A DNA stretch of 64,000 bases from Mycobacteroides franklinii (GCF_002013895.1 NZ_MAFQ01000007.1:1-64000); one strand, 5' to 3'. Positions 28,331 to 37,492 are shown, counted from the first letter of the stretch. Translations and numbers: made by a program. The notes: a model not told the origin generated them from the letters alone.

Positions 28331-29241
28331 CGCCGCAGCTGACCGCGATCCTCGACGAATTCGCCGAGCATCTTGCGCTGGAGCGCGGGCGGTCAGTACA
28401 CACCCAGCGTGCTTATCGTGGCGACCTCACGCTGCTGTTCGACCATCTGTCGGCATCCAACCCCGATGCGACCCTGGCGGACCTGTCACTGCCGGCGCTG
28501 CGGTCTTGGCTAGGGGTTCAAGCCAGGCAAGGTGCGGCACGTTCCACCGTCGCCCGGCGTACGTCTGCGGTGAAGATCTTCACCGCATGGGCGACCCGCC
28601 GCGGTTTGATGCCGACAGATCCCGCGATTCGCCTGCAGCAGCCTAAGTCTCGTCGAACTCTTCCTGCGGTGCTGCGACAAGACCAAGCCGTCGCGGCGAT
28701 GGAAGCGGCGCATTCTGGTGCGGAGCAAGATGATCCGATGGCGTTGCGCGATCGGTTGATCGTCGAAATGCTCTACGCCACCGGAATCCGGGTCAGCGAG
28801 CTGTGCGGGTTGGACATCGACGATATTGACCGGTCGCGAAAGGTGTTGCGCGTCTTGGGTAAGGGCGACAAGGAGCGCACGGTGCCCTTCGGTGGTCCCG
28901 CCGCTGATGCCCTGACGGCCTGGCTGGATCGCGGTAGACCACATCTGGCCGTTCCGGCATCGGGGTCTGCGTTGCTTCTCGGTGCCCGCGGCCGGCGCAT
29001 CGATCCGCGTCAGGTCCGCACGGTGGTGCACCAGACCATGTCCGCTGTTCCTGGTGCCCCGGATATTGGCCCGCATGGGTTGCGGCACAGTGCCGCAACC
29101 CATCTGCTGGAAGGCGGCGCGGACCTGCGCGTCGTTCAGGAGCTGCTGGGGCACTCGACGCTGGCCACCACACAGCTCTACACCCACGTCACCGTGGCGC
29201 GCCTGCGCGCCGTCCACGACCAGGCGCATCCACGGGCGTGA
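28327..29241 (+). CDS. xerC: Tyrosine recombinase XerC
   Basis: A 304-residue site-specific recombinase that resolves chromosome dimers at dif with XerD. The catalytic residues are all visible: Arg155 ([11 protein letters not shown]), Lys179 (GKGDKER), His250 and Arg253 ([12 protein letters not shown]), His276 ([11 protein letters not shown]) and Tyr285 (LYTHV). The GTG at 28327 is chosen; it overlaps the viuB stop by 4 bases and gives the normal XerC length. Upstream in-frame codons are shadow sequence of viuB. Confidence 0.95.
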   Translation: MTPQLTAILDEFAEHLALERGRSVHTQRAYRGDLTLLFDHLSASNPDATLADLSLPALRSWLGVQARQGAARSTVARRTSAVKIFTAWATRRGLMPTDPAIRLQQPKSRRTLPAVLRQDQAVAAMEAAHSGAEQDDPMALRDRLIVEMLYATGIRVSELCGLDIDDIDRSRKVLRVLGKGDKERTVPFGGPAADALTAWLDRGRPHLAVPASGSALLLGARGRRIDPRQVRTVVHQTMSAVPGAPDIGPHGLRHSAATHLLEGGADLRVVQELLGHSTLATTQLYTHVTVARLRAVHDQAHPRA

Positions 29242-29244
29242 CGG

Positions 29245-29508
29245 TCAGTGATCAGGCTTGGTTCTCCGCAGGAGTGCGGCACTGATGCGGTTGGCGCAGC
29301 GTCGCAAGCGATGACGTTGGGCCTTCGTCGCCAGGTCTGTCTTCTCTTGCCGGGATTGCTTGCGCATCGCGCGGCTCACCTCGCGCTGGTAGTAGCTCAT
29401 TGAGTCGTTGCCGCCCGTGGCCCACAGCGCCAGCGTGACCAGCAGCAGCAGTGCGATCACTCCGGCTACCGTGGGCACGGCGTATACCTGCGATTCGGCG
29501 CGTGCCAT
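29245..29508 (-). CDS. Small single-span membrane protein
   Basis: An 87-residue protein with one membrane helix (VPTVAGVIALLLLVTLALWA) and a long basic C-terminal tail (about 50 residues rich in Arg, Lys and Gln). No family is recognised. The first 14 codons overlap the end of another short reading frame (29466-29645) that is itself coupled to mmpL. Either the two overlap, or a sequence change has split one gene; see the finding. It ends 3 bases from xerC in convergent orientation. Confidence 0.6.
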   Translation of the reverse strand: MARAESQVYAVPTVAGVIALLLLVTLALWATGGNDSMSYYQREVSRAMRKQSRQEKTDLATKAQRHRLRRCANRISAALLRRTKPDH

Positions 29509-29645
29509 GTGCCGATGCGAATCCGCAGAGAGCCGAGGTTCAGCTCGTACGTGTTGCTTTCGAGATGTCCTGTGCCAAAGTGCATCTCCAGTGCGGTCCG
29601 GGGCTTGTCGGTTGCGGATATCCCGCACCAGTTTGCCCACGTCAT
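29466..29645 (-). CDS. Candidate 59-residue product coupled to mmpL
   Basis: The ATG overlaps the mmpL stop codon (ATGA), the same arrangement as between mmpS and mmpL. The product begins MTWANWCGISATDKPRTALE and contains NTYELNLGSLRIRIGTWHAP, with codon third positions about two-thirds G or C. It has no membrane helix. No family is recognised. Support is the start-stop overlap and the sensible residue composition; it may be a small transport accessory or an artefact. Confidence 0.45.
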   Translation of the reverse strand: MTWANWCGISATDKPRTALEMHFGTGHLESNTYELNLGSLRIRIGTWHAPNRRYTPCPR

Positions 29646-32581
29646 CGGGACGCGCCTACCAGCCGGCCACGATCGGGCGCGTCCCCGGGCGTCACAGTGT
29701 GGGGGATGGCATCCCGACTGGAGGCTCTGTCGTGCACCACCACCGGCCACCAGAACCACCGGCCCAACAGGGTAGCGATTGCCGGGACGACAAACGATCG
29801 CACAATCAGGGTGTCCATCAGTAGACCCAGACCGACGGCGGTACCGAGTTGGGCGATGTTCCGCGCGGGAGCGACGATCATCGCGAACATCGTGAACCCG
29901 AACACCAGGCCTGCGGTCGTCACCACGCCACCGGTATTGGCCATGGAACGGATGATGCCCGTCTTGATACCGGCATGTAGTTCTTCGCGGAACCTGGCCA
30001 CCAGCAGCATGTTGTAGTCGGCCCCGACGGCGACCAAGAACACGAAGGACAGTGGTGCCACCGACCAGTGCAGTGGTATGCCGATGAGGTTTTGCCAGAC
30101 GAACACCGTGACGCCCAGCGCCGAGACATAGGACAGTGCGACGGTCCCGATCACCACGATCGCGGCAACCAGGCTGCGCAGGAGAATCAGTATCACGCAG
30201 AACACGAAGGCGAACGCGGCCACAGCGCTGGTGATGAAGTCCTCGCGCGTGAACGCCTCGATGTTCAGCAGCGTGCCGCCCGGTCCGCCGATGCTGACCG
30301 TGCTGCCCGCCAACGACGTGCCCTTGATGGCCTGTAGTGCAGTCGGGATGATCTTGGAGCTCAGCTCCATCGCTTCCTGGCTGAATCCCTCCTGTTCTGG
30401 GGTGATGACCATCCGCGTGACCTTGCCGTCGCTTGAGAAGAAGTACGGCATAGCGCTTTTGAACAGTGGGTTCTCAAATGCCTGCGTGGGTATGAAGAAT
30501 GAGTTGTTCGGGTCACCGTCGGTGAAGCTCTTGCTCAGGTCGTCGGTGAATTGCGTGATATCGGAGACCTGTGGCAACAGCACCTGCAGGGTGCTCTGCA
30601 GCGGTGCGACAACGGCGTTGACCTGGCTGATGAAATCCTTCAGGCCCGGCAGCTGGGCACCGAGTGCCGGCAGGGTCTGTGCCAGCGTTCCGGTTCCGTT
30701 CACCAGATTGCCGACGAGCCCGTCGAAACGGTGCAGGTCGTCGAAGAGCGAGAAACCGGTGAGTGCGGCTTGGCAGTAGTCGTTGTCGCGGCAGTTGGGG
30801 ATGCCGCCGATGAAGTCCTCGGCAGGCTTGACGGTTCCGCGCAGTGAGTCAACCTTTTGCACGACGGCCGCCAGGCTTGTGCGTAATTCGGCTGCACCCG
30901 AATGGATCTGGGTTGCTCCTACGGTTCCGGTCTGCAGCGCCTGCTCAAGGCCCCGCACCGTCAGTGACAGTTGGCCCACTCGGCCACTGAGGGCGGTGAG
31001 GTCCTCGATGCGCTGTTTGAGCAGGTTTGTCATCTGGGTCAGTCGTCCACCGACATAACCAGCCTGTGCGGGCAGTGTCCCCAGTTCCAGCGGGGCGGCC
31101 AATGGCCGGGTGATGCCTTGCACATTGCTGACGCCAGGAATGTTCAATATCGCGCTGCTCATTTTCGCGAGGGCGATCAGGTCGCCAGAGTTACGCATAT
31201 CGTGGTCTGACTCCACGATGAACACGCTGGGGGACATGATGTTTGGCGGCAAGTGGCGATCCGATGCGGCGAAGCCCACGTTGGCGGGGGAGTCACTGGG
31301 CTGGGCCTGCCGCTCGTTGTAACTGGGCTGGAACCCGGGCACTGCTAGAAAGGCAATCGCGAGCACGGCCAGGCTGCCGGCCAGCACCGGACCCGGCCAG
31401 CGCACCACATACGTGGCGATGCGCCGCCAACGGCGCTGTGACTTCTCCTCGCGCGGTTCGAAGAACCCGAATCGGCTGCCGGCCGCCAGCGCAGCGGGCG
31501 CCAGAGTCAGTGCCGCGGCAAGGGTGACCACGACCGCGACGGTGCAGGGCAGTCCGGAGGTACTGAAGATGGCCAAGCGTGTGAACACCATGCAGGCCGT
31601 CGCGCCGGCGACCGTGAGGCCCGAGGCGATGATGATGTGCTGCACCCCGGCAAGCGCCGTGTAGTACGCGGTCACAGGGTCTTCACCTGCCCGGCGCGCC
31701 TCCTGGTATCTGCCCAAAAGGAATATGCCGTAGTCGATTCCGGCTCCCAGCACGATTACCGCCAGCAGGGCCGACGCGAAGATCGAGACTCCGATGATTT
31801 GGTGCTCGCCGAGGAATGCCACGATCGGGCGCCCGACACCAAGACCTGCTCCTGCCACCAGGAGCGGCAACGCGATGGTGATCGGTGAGCGATACACCAC
31901 CAGCAAGATGACGCCCACGAGCCCCGCACACGCGACCAGCAGGATCAAGATCGAGTCGTTGATGGAAACCAGTTCGTCGTTCACCACGGCGGACGGACCA
32001 GTCAGATGCGCCGTGATGCCCTGGGGCGGTGGGTACTGTGCGATGAGCTCACGGATCTGAGCGGTGGACTCCATGGCCAGGGCGGTCCCCATGTTGCCCT
32101 TGAGATTGATCAGGACGTAGGCGGCCTTCCCGTCGGCGCTCTCGTTGGCGGGTGCGAATTGGGGGTCCGACCACAGGTCCATGGACGAGTTGACGTGCTT
32201 CCTGTCCTCGTTGATCCGGCCGAGGATCGACGAATAGTACTGGTGCGCTTCGGCTCCGAGAGGCGACTCACCTTCGATGAGCAGGTAGACGAAGTTGTTC
32301 GTCCCGGCGCCGCCGAAGTAGTCGCCCATCTTCGAGATGGCTTGAACCGAGGCGGCGTCATCGGGAAGGAACGAACGGGCATGTTGCTTGATCACTGTTT
32401 CCAGCTGGGGTACAGCGAGATTGAGGAGGCCGGCCGCGCCGAGCCACAGCACGAGAATGGGTATGGAGAAGCGGTAGAGCAACCGGGCCAGGAGCGGCCG
32501 CCCAGGCGCGGCTACCACATCGGCAGGTTTTGCCCACAATTTGTCCAGTATCCGGACCCGCAGGTTGACCATGAGGCTCAT
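29642..32581 (-). CDS. MmpL family RND transporter
   Basis: A 979-residue MmpL protein that exports lipids, siderophores or drugs across the inner membrane using the proton gradient. It has the two-fold RND layout: a helix near residue 30 (FSIPILVLWLGAAGLLNL), a periplasmic loop with PDDAASVQAISKMGDYF, a five-helix block with VLGAGIDYGIFLLGRYQEARRAG, a second large periplasmic loop rich in coiled-coil, and a second block with VAVGADYNMLLVARFREELHAG. The ATG at 32581 overlaps the mmpS stop (ATGA). A divergent TetR-HxlR gene probably regulates the operon. The substrate is not known. Confidence 0.93.
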   Translation of the reverse strand: MSLMVNLRVRILDKLWAKPADVVAAPGRPLLARLLYRFSIPILVLWLGAAGLLNLAVPQLETVIKQHARSFLPDDAASVQAISKMGDYFGGAGTNNFVYLLIEGESPLGAEAHQYYSSILGRINEDRKHVNSSMDLWSDPQFAPANESADGKAAYVLINLKGNMGTALAMESTAQIRELIAQYPPPQGITAHLTGPSAVVNDELVSINDSILILLVACAGLVGVILLVVYRSPITIALPLLVAGAGLGVGRPIVAFLGEHQIIGVSIFASALLAVIVLGAGIDYGIFLLGRYQEARRAGEDPVTAYYTALAGVQHIIIASGLTVAGATACMVFTRLAIFSTSGLPCTVAVVVTLAAALTLAPAALAAGSRFGFFEPREEKSQRRWRRIATYVVRWPGPVLAGSLAVLAIAFLAVPGFQPSYNERQAQPSDSPANVGFAASDRHLPPNIMSPSVFIVESDHDMRNSGDLIALAKMSSAILNIPGVSNVQGITRPLAAPLELGTLPAQAGYVGGRLTQMTNLLKQRIEDLTALSGRVGQLSLTVRGLEQALQTGTVGATQIHSGAAELRTSLAAVVQKVDSLRGTVKPAEDFIGGIPNCRDNDYCQAALTGFSLFDDLHRFDGLVGNLVNGTGTLAQTLPALGAQLPGLKDFISQVNAVVAPLQSTLQVLLPQVSDITQFTDDLSKSFTDGDPNNSFFIPTQAFENPLFKSAMPYFFSSDGKVTRMVITPEQEGFSQEAMELSSKIIPTALQAIKGTSLAGSTVSIGGPGGTLLNIEAFTREDFITSAVAAFAFVFCVILILLRSLVAAIVVIGTVALSYVSALGVTVFVWQNLIGIPLHWSVAPLSFVFLVAVGADYNMLLVARFREELHAGIKTGIIRSMANTGGVVTTAGLVFGFTMFAMIVAPARNIAQLGTAVGLGLLMDTLIVRSFVVPAIATLLGRWFWWPVVVHDRASSRDAIPHTVTPGDAPDRGRLVGASR

Positions 32582-32985
32582 GCGACGGTCACCTGGCAAG
32601 AGACGGCTGACGCACTGGCAGCGCTTTGATCGCGTGTCAGCCCGTTGATCGTGATGCGGCAGGACAGTTGTCCCGAATTCGACTGGGCAACAAGGCCCAC
32701 GGGAACCACGAGTTGCTTGGCGTGCAGGGTGGTCTGCCAGGGCAGTGTGCCCGAAACTTCGCGTACCGCACCGTCCACATCCAGATAGGACGCCTTGACG
32801 GTACTACCCGCTGGCCCGTCGACCCGATACTCGACGACCTTGTCGCGTGGCTTGCCGGTCACGGGTGGCTTGGCCGAATGGCCGATCGCGGGGTCCGGGA
32901 TCGCGCTCAAGCGCAGATGGGCGATGTACGCCCCCGCGATACAGAGTGTCGCTATCGACACCAGATACACCCACGCACCACGCAT
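32578..32985 (-). CDS. MmpS family accessory protein
   Basis: A 135-residue MmpS protein: one N-terminal membrane helix (WVYLVSIATLCIAGAYIAHL) and a periplasmic beta domain with the family pattern VVEYRVDGPAGSTVKASYLDVDG and QLSCRITINGLTRDQ. MmpS proteins work with the paired MmpL. It starts the operon and is translationally coupled to mmpL by a 4-base overlap. Confidence 0.9.
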   Translation of the reverse strand: MRGAWVYLVSIATLCIAGAYIAHLRLSAIPDPAIGHSAKPPVTGKPRDKVVEYRVDGPAGSTVKASYLDVDGAVREVSGTLPWQTTLHAKQLVVPVGLVAQSNSGQLSCRITINGLTRDQSAASASAVSCQVTVA

Positions 32986-33029
32986 TCGGAGCTCCTCGTT
33001 GATCCGGTTGGTGAGCGTTGACGTTAACT

Positions 33030-33079
33030 GGCCGATCGTTAATTTAACAGTCGGTCATATCAACGTCACACCGATCGGT
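33030..33079. promoter_or_regulatory. Operator region of the mmpS-mmpL / TetR-HxlR divergon
   Basis: A 27-base imperfect palindrome spans 33030-33056, with arms GGCCGATCGTTAA and TTAACAGTCGGTC matching at most positions. A second, perfect 10-base palindrome ACCGATCGGT lies at 33070-33079 and shares the CCGATCG core. Both sit between the divergent starts, as expected for binding by the adjacent TetR-type regulator. Confidence 0.6.
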
Positions 33080-33143
33080 CTACTGTGATGCGTGCCACAT
33101 CGATATGTGCTGCCAGTGGACCGCGAGCTGGTACAAGGGATTC

Positions 33144-34100
33144 ATGACAAGGGCAGGCACCAAGGGGATGCCCCGCGCGGAGCGGGAACAGCAGATCCTC
33201 GATGCCGCATGCCAGGAGTTCGGGCGCAGCGGATACGCCGGGATGTCGCTGGCGGACGTGGCCGCTGCCGTCGGGGTGTCCAAGCCCATGGTGCTGGCGT
33301 ACTTCGGTTCCAAGGAGCAGCTGTACATCGCGTGCGTCGAGCGTGCCGGGGCGACCGTCGGTGACCACATCGAGGCGGCGATGGCAGCCGCCCCACCCAC
33401 GCTGGCATTGCCACGCGCGGTGCTACAGGCCATCTTTCAGGCGTTGGCGCCTCGCCCATCCGATTGGTTGGTGATCTGGGATCAGACCGTGCCCGATGGC
33501 AGCGAAGCGCTGGCCGCGGCCCGGGTGGCCAGGGCCCGGCTTGCTGCGCTGGCCGGTCAGGGCGTGGCCGCGGTGGGCAGTGCGGCCACCCAACTGCGTG
33601 ACCCACAGGATCTCGGCGTGCTCACCCAGGGCTGGATGGGGATGGTCGGCGCCATGATCACCTGGTGGATTCGGCACCCCGATCAGAGCGCGGAGCAGAT
33701 GGTCGAGCGCGCGAGCCGGCTCATCACCATCATTGCCAGCGCCGGGATATCCGAGGCGGAGTCGCCGGAGGGGGCTGTCGTGCCGCGCCCGGGAAGTCCC
33801 GTGCGCGGATCCGGGTCCGGGCAGCCGCTCAACGCGGCATTCGACCTTTTCGGTCGGCGTTGGGCCATCCTCGTTATATGGGAACTACGTTCGGGCACAA
33901 GAACTTTGTCGGAACTTAGGGCCGAGATAAGTGATGCGTCCAGCAGTGTGCTCACCACTCGTCTCAAGGAGCTCACCGAGGCCCACATCGTGCGCAACCA
34001 GGACGGTCTGTACTCGCTGACGACGGTGGGCAAGGGTCTGTTGGTCGCGCTGGCGCCGCTGCACCTGTGGGCAAAAGCCTGGTCTGCATCGGTCCGGTGA
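33144..34100 (+). CDS. TetR-HxlR fusion transcriptional regulator
   Basis: A 318-residue protein that joins two DNA-binding regulator types. Residues about 9-60 are a TetR helix-turn-helix (REQQILDAACQEFGRSGYAGMSLADVAAAVGVSKPMVLAYF), residues 70-205 a TetR-type ligand domain. After a Pro/Gly/Ser linker, residues 229-318 are an HxlR/MarR-like winged helix (FDLFGRRWAILVIWELRSGTRTLSELRAEI, then SSSVLTTRLKELTEAHIV). The HxlR cysteine that senses electrophiles is absent. It is divergent from the mmpS-mmpL operon and the probable controller. The ATG at 33144 gives a normal TetR N-terminus. Confidence 0.88.
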   Translation: MTRAGTKGMPRAEREQQILDAACQEFGRSGYAGMSLADVAAAVGVSKPMVLAYFGSKEQLYIACVERAGATVGDHIEAAMAAAPPTLALPRAVLQAIFQALAPRPSDWLVIWDQTVPDGSEALAAARVARARLAALAGQGVAAVGSAATQLRDPQDLGVLTQGWMGMVGAMITWWIRHPDQSAEQMVERASRLITIIASAGISEAESPEGAVVPRPGSPVRGSGSGQPLNAAFDLFGRRWAILVIWELRSGTRTLSELRAEISDASSSVLTTRLKELTEAHIVRNQDGLYSLTTVGKGLLVALAPLHLWAKAWSASVR

Positions 34101-34114
34101 CTAAAGTGCCAAGC

Positions 34115-34369
34115 ATGCGCGCCGGAATTCCTGCCATGACCGTCGCCACCGGCGTACTGGCCCTGAGTCTCGGAATTGTCACCCCGGGAACGGCGGCCGC
34201 CGATGTGTACCCGCCGTGGTGGGTGTGCGTGGCCAACGGCGGTGAGATGCGTGCGTTCTACCAAGTGGTCACCGAGCAGGATGCCCTCGACCGTTTCCAC
34301 GATGCGGTTGCGCGGCTATCGCAGACCACCGGCAAGCCGGCGCATGTCGACGTGTGTCAGCCCGCCTAG
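34115..34369 (+). CDS. Small secreted protein of unknown function
   Basis: An 84-residue protein with a signal peptide (MTVATGVLALSLGIVTPGTAAA). The mature part has two cysteines, WWVCVANGG and HVDVCQPA, likely disulfide-linked. TAAAGT lies 7 bases before the ATG and there is no ribosome binding site, so it may be leaderless. Its stop codon is shared in a CTAG with the convergent M23 peptidase gene. No family is recognised. Confidence 0.65.
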   Translation: MRAGIPAMTVATGVLALSLGIVTPGTAAADVYPPWWVCVANGGEMRAFYQVVTEQDALDRFHDAVARLSQTTGKPAHVDVCQPA

Positions 34370-34878
34370 AGCGGTTTGAGCCGCAGCGGCGTCGAGGCCA
34401 ATAGCGCCAGCGGATCCAGGTAGTGGGCGGCCGAGGCAGGCCCGCGCAGGGCTCCCCAATGCAGGCAGGCCGGTGCGGCGCAGCCGGGATGTCCCCGCAT
34501 CAGCGTCCCGACCAGCGCTCCCTCCGCTACCCGCTGGCCCGGTCTGACCAACGGGGTGACGGGTTCATAGGTGGTGCGCAGGCCGCCCTCGTGCTCGATC
34601 GACACCAGTGGCCGGCCCGCGAGTGATCCCGCGAACACCACGATGCCCGGCCCGGCTGCGATGACCTGCTGGTCGATGACGCCCGCCAGGTCAACGCCGC
34701 GATGTCCCCGGTTCCAGCGCTCCTGAGGTTTGTCGAATTGCCGGGTTACCGCAGGTCGAGGTTGTAGTGGCCAGCCGAATCGGTCTCCGGTATCCGCGGG
34801 AGCGGTGGCCGCTATGGGGGAGGTGGCCACCGTCAGCGTGAGGATCAAGGAAGGACAGCCGAGCCCGCGTAACCGCAC
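34366..34878 (-). CDS. M23 (LytM-like) peptidase domain protein, probably secreted
   Basis: A 170-residue protein with a signal peptide (cut near ATA). The M23 fold is recognisable: GHRGVDLAG (His59 and Asp63, zinc ligands) and CLHWG (His140 as the HxG ligand). In active LytM-type enzymes the residue two before that histidine is also histidine; here it is cysteine (CLH), so catalysis may be lost and the protein could activate amidases instead. The position is that of Rv2891, next to rpsB. Confidence 0.85.
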   Translation of the reverse strand: MRLRGLGCPSLILTLTVATSPIAATAPADTGDRFGWPLQPRPAVTRQFDKPQERWNRGHRGVDLAGVIDQQVIAAGPGIVVFAGSLAGRPLVSIEHEGGLRTTYEPVTPLVRPGQRVAEGALVGTLMRGHPGCAAPACLHWGALRGPASAAHYLDPLALLASTPLRLKPL

Positions 34879-35052
34879 GCCGTCATAGTGGCCGGGAGAT
34901 GACGCGGTGGGGAAGAGTCATTCCCGCTCCTGTGGATAAGCCTCCACCACCACGATGCATGGCGAAAAGCACTCGTCGCAGCATGTAAACTCAGTACCGC
35001 AACTCGCCCAGCGGGTTGACTTCGCGCGTCTGCACACGAGTTCGTGAGCAAC

Positions 35053-35125
35053 ATGCCGGGCGGTCCCACTCAGGTGGGTTCCGGCATCAGCAGGCGCCAG
35101 GGCCCAGGATCACCCGATCCCGGGC
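35053..35125 (+). promoter_or_regulatory. Structured leader of rpsB with two hairpins
   Basis: Hairpin 1: ATGCCGG (35053-35059) pairs with CCGGCAT (35081-35087), with an inner CCCAC (35065-35069) to GTGGG (35074-35078). Hairpin 2: GCCCAGGATC (35102-35111) pairs with GATCCCGGGC (35116-35125) over a 4-base loop with one G-U-type mismatch. They stand 30-100 bases before the rpsB ATG. Autoregulation by S2 is a reasonable guess because S2 controls its own operon in E. coli. The rest of 34879-35154 holds no gene; a -10-like TGTAAACT lies near 34985. Confidence 0.5.
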
Positions 35126-35154
35126 GACAACCGACATAAAGGAACCATGGAATC

Positions 35155-36003
35155 ATGGCTGTAGTAACAATGAAGCAGCTGCTTGACAGCGGCGCGCACT
35201 TCGGGCACCAGACCCGTCGTTGGAATCCCAAGATGAAGCGGTTCATCTTCACCGACCGCAACGGCATCTACATCATCGACTTGCAGCAGACGCTGACCTA
35301 CATCGACAAGGCGTACGAGTTCGTCAAGGAGACCGTCGCCCACGGTGGTTCGGTCATGTTCGTCGGCACCAAGAAGCAGGCTCAGGAGCCGATCGCCGAA
35401 GAGGCGACCCGTGTCGGCATGCCCTACGTGAACCAGCGCTGGCTGGGCGGCATGCTCACCAACTTCTCCACCGTTCACAAGCGTCTGCAGCGCCTGAAGG
35501 AGCTGGAGTCGATGGAGCAGACCGGTGGCTTCGAGGGACGCACCAAGAAGGAAATCCTCATGCTCACGCGTGAGAAGAACAAGCTCGAGCGCAGCCTCGG
35601 CGGTATCCGGGACATGCAGAAGGTGCCTTCGGCAATCTTCGTGGTGGACACCAACAAGGAGCACCTCGCGGTTGCCGAGGCCCGCAAGCTGAACATCCCG
35701 ATCATTGCGATCCTGGACACCAACTGCGATCCCGATGTCGTCGACTACCCGATCCCGGGCAACGACGACGCCATCCGCAGTGCCGCGCTGCTCACCAAGG
35801 TCGTCGCCTCCGCGATCGCCGAGGGCCTGCAGGCCCGCTCCGGTCTGTCCGGTGCCGACGAGAAGCCCGAGGCCGCCGAGCCGCTGGCCGAATGGGAGCA
35901 GGAACTGCTTGCCTCCGCCGTCGCAGAGGCTCCGGCCACTGACGCTCCGGCCGCTGAGGCTGCTGCCACCGAAACCACTGAAAACGCAACTGAGGAAGGC
36001 TAA
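35155..36003 (+). CDS. rpsB: 30S ribosomal protein S2
   Basis: A 282-residue S2 with the standard start [40 protein letters not shown] and [22 protein letters not shown]. The C-terminal extension, rich in Ala, Glu and Pro (about residues 240-282), is usual in actinobacteria. It has an AAAGGAA site. tsf starts directly after its stop codon, so the two are cotranscribed. Confidence 0.97.
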   Translation: MAVVTMKQLLDSGAHFGHQTRRWNPKMKRFIFTDRNGIYIIDLQQTLTYIDKAYEFVKETVAHGGSVMFVGTKKQAQEPIAEEATRVGMPYVNQRWLGGMLTNFSTVHKRLQRLKELESMEQTGGFEGRTKKEILMLTREKNKLERSLGGIRDMQKVPSAIFVVDTNKEHLAVAEARKLNIPIIAILDTNCDPDVVDYPIPGNDDAIRSAALLTKVVASAIAEGLQARSGLSGADEKPEAAEPLAEWEQELLASAVAEAPATDAPAAEAAATETTENATEEG

Positions 36004-36822
36004 ATGGCGAATTTCACCGCTGCCGATGTGAAGCGGCTCCGGGAACTGACCGGTGCCGGGATGCTCGACTGCAAGAACGCCCTGGCCGAGTCCGACGGTG
36101 ATTTCGACAAGGCCGTCGAGGTGCTGCGCATCAAGGGCGCCAAGGACGTTGGCAAGCGCGCCGAGCGTGCGACCGCCGAGGGCCTGGTTGTCGCGCGTGA
36201 CGGCGCACTTGTCGAGCTGAACTCCGAGACGGACTTCGTCGCCAAGAACGCCGAGTTCCAGGGCCTGGCCGACGCCATCGTCGGTGCGGCCGCTGCCGGC
36301 AAGATCGGCGAGGTCGACGCCCTCCTGGCCGCCGAGGTCGAGGACGGCCGGACCGTTGAGCAGGCGATCGCCGACCTGGCCGCCAAGATCGGCGAGAAGT
36401 TGGAGCTGCGCCGGGTGGCGTACTTCGATGGAACTGTCGAGGCATACCTGCACAAGCGCGCCGCGGACCTACCGCCGGCCGTGGGCGTGCTGGTCGAGTA
36501 CACCGGTTCGGACGAGGGTGCCGCGCACTCCGTGGCGCTTCAGATCGCTGCGCTCAAGGCCAAGTACCTGACGCGCGAAGACGTTCCGGCCGACGTGGTC
36601 GAGAACGAGCGTCGCATCGCCGAGGAGACCGCCAAGGCCGAGGGCAAGCCCGAGGCCGCGCTGCCCAAGATCGTCGAGGGACGCGTGACTGGCTACTACA
36701 AGGATGTCGTGCTGCTGGATCAGCCGTCGGTGTCCGACAACAAGAAGTCCGTCAAGGCTCTGCTCGATGAGGCCGGTGTCACCGTGACCCGCTTTGCGCG
36801 GTTCGAGGTCGGCCAAGCCTAG
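36004..36822 (+). CDS. tsf: Elongation factor Ts
   Basis: A 272-residue nucleotide exchange factor for EF-Tu. Marks include [37 protein letters not shown], where the TGAGMLDCK motif contacts EF-Tu, and [11 protein letters not shown]. It is adjacent to rpsB without a gap and is followed by a strong terminator. Confidence 0.97.
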   Translation: MANFTAADVKRLRELTGAGMLDCKNALAESDGDFDKAVEVLRIKGAKDVGKRAERATAEGLVVARDGALVELNSETDFVAKNAEFQGLADAIVGAAAAGKIGEVDALLAAEVEDGRTVEQAIADLAAKIGEKLELRRVAYFDGTVEAYLHKRAADLPPAVGVLVEYTGSDEGAAHSVALQIAALKAKYLTREDVPADVVENERRIAEETAKAEGKPEAALPKIVEGRVTGYYKDVVLLDQPSVSDNKKSVKALLDEAGVTVTRFARFEVGQA

Positions 36823-36831
36823 GTTTCTCAA

Positions 36832-36879
36832 AACAATTCGGCCCCGCCAGGATTCGTTCCTGTGCGGGGCCGAACTGTT
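36832..36879 (+). terminator. Strong stem-loop terminator after tsf
   Basis: AACAATTCGGCCCCGC (36832-36847) pairs with GCGGGGCCGAACTGTT (36864-36879) at 15 of 16 positions, over a 16-base loop. It begins 9 bases after the tsf stop. There is a TTTG but no long T run, as is common for mycobacterial terminators. Confidence 0.8.
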
Positions 36880-36898
36880 TGTGCGCTAGCCTCGGGCA

Positions 36899-37492
36899 AT
36901 GCCAGCTGTTGGGCCTGATGCAAAGCGGTATCCCAAAGGGGAAGCCAAGCGCCGGGAGATCCTCGGCGCCGCGTTGAGGGTGTTGGAGCGCGACGGCGAG
37001 GCCGGCGCCTCGATGCGCGTGATCGCAAAGGAAGCCAACATCAGCCTGGCCGGGCTCATGCACTACTTCCCGACGCGCGATGTGATCCTCACTGAGATCC
37101 AGCGCGATGCCGATGCCAGATTTGAACATTGGTATGGCAATTCGGACTCCGAGATCGACCCCGGCGAGGTGCTCGCACAAGCGATGCTCGACAAGGCGAG
37201 CAAGCCCGGCTCCGGGACGGTGTATCTCTCACTGGCGGCCGCCGCGGCCGTCGACCCGGGCCATCCTGCCGGTGCTTACCTGCGGGAGAGGTACGAGAGG
37301 ATGCGCACCCTCATCGCCGAGTATGTGCGAGGGCGCCAAGCCGCGGGCGAGGTCCCCGAGCATGTCGATGCTGAATTCGCTGCGGCGGCGCTGATCGCGG
37401 CCGCGGACGGCATTCAGATCCAGTGGATGTCGGATCCATCCATCGACATGGGGGATCACATGCGGCGGGTGTGGGAGCGGCTACTGGCCTAG
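36899..37492 (+). CDS. TetR family transcriptional regulator
   Basis: A 197-residue TetR protein. The helix-turn-helix (about residues 17-63) is KRREILGAALRVLERDGEAGASMRVIAKEANISLAGLMHYFPTRDVIL. TAGCCT lies 6 bases before the ATG, a leaderless-type promoter. A perfect palindrome at its stop codon, in front of the GH1 gene, is a likely operator. The regulator and glycosidase genes are 26 bases apart on the same strand, so it likely controls the glycosidase. Confidence 0.9.
   Translation: MPAVGPDAKRYPKGEAKRREILGAALRVLERDGEAGASMRVIAKEANISLAGLMHYFPTRDVILTEIQRDADARFEHWYGNSDSEIDPGEVLAQAMLDKASKPGSGTVYLSLAAAAAVDPGHPAGAYLRERYERMRTLIAEYVRGRQAAGEVPEHVDAEFAAAALIAAADGIQIQWMSDPSIDMGDHMRRVWERLLA

Noticed and set aside
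28327..29241. xerC as a phage or integron integrase marking an island
   Set aside because: It sits in the conserved viuB-xerC order, has the standard XerC length and no attachment-site repeats or tRNA nearby.
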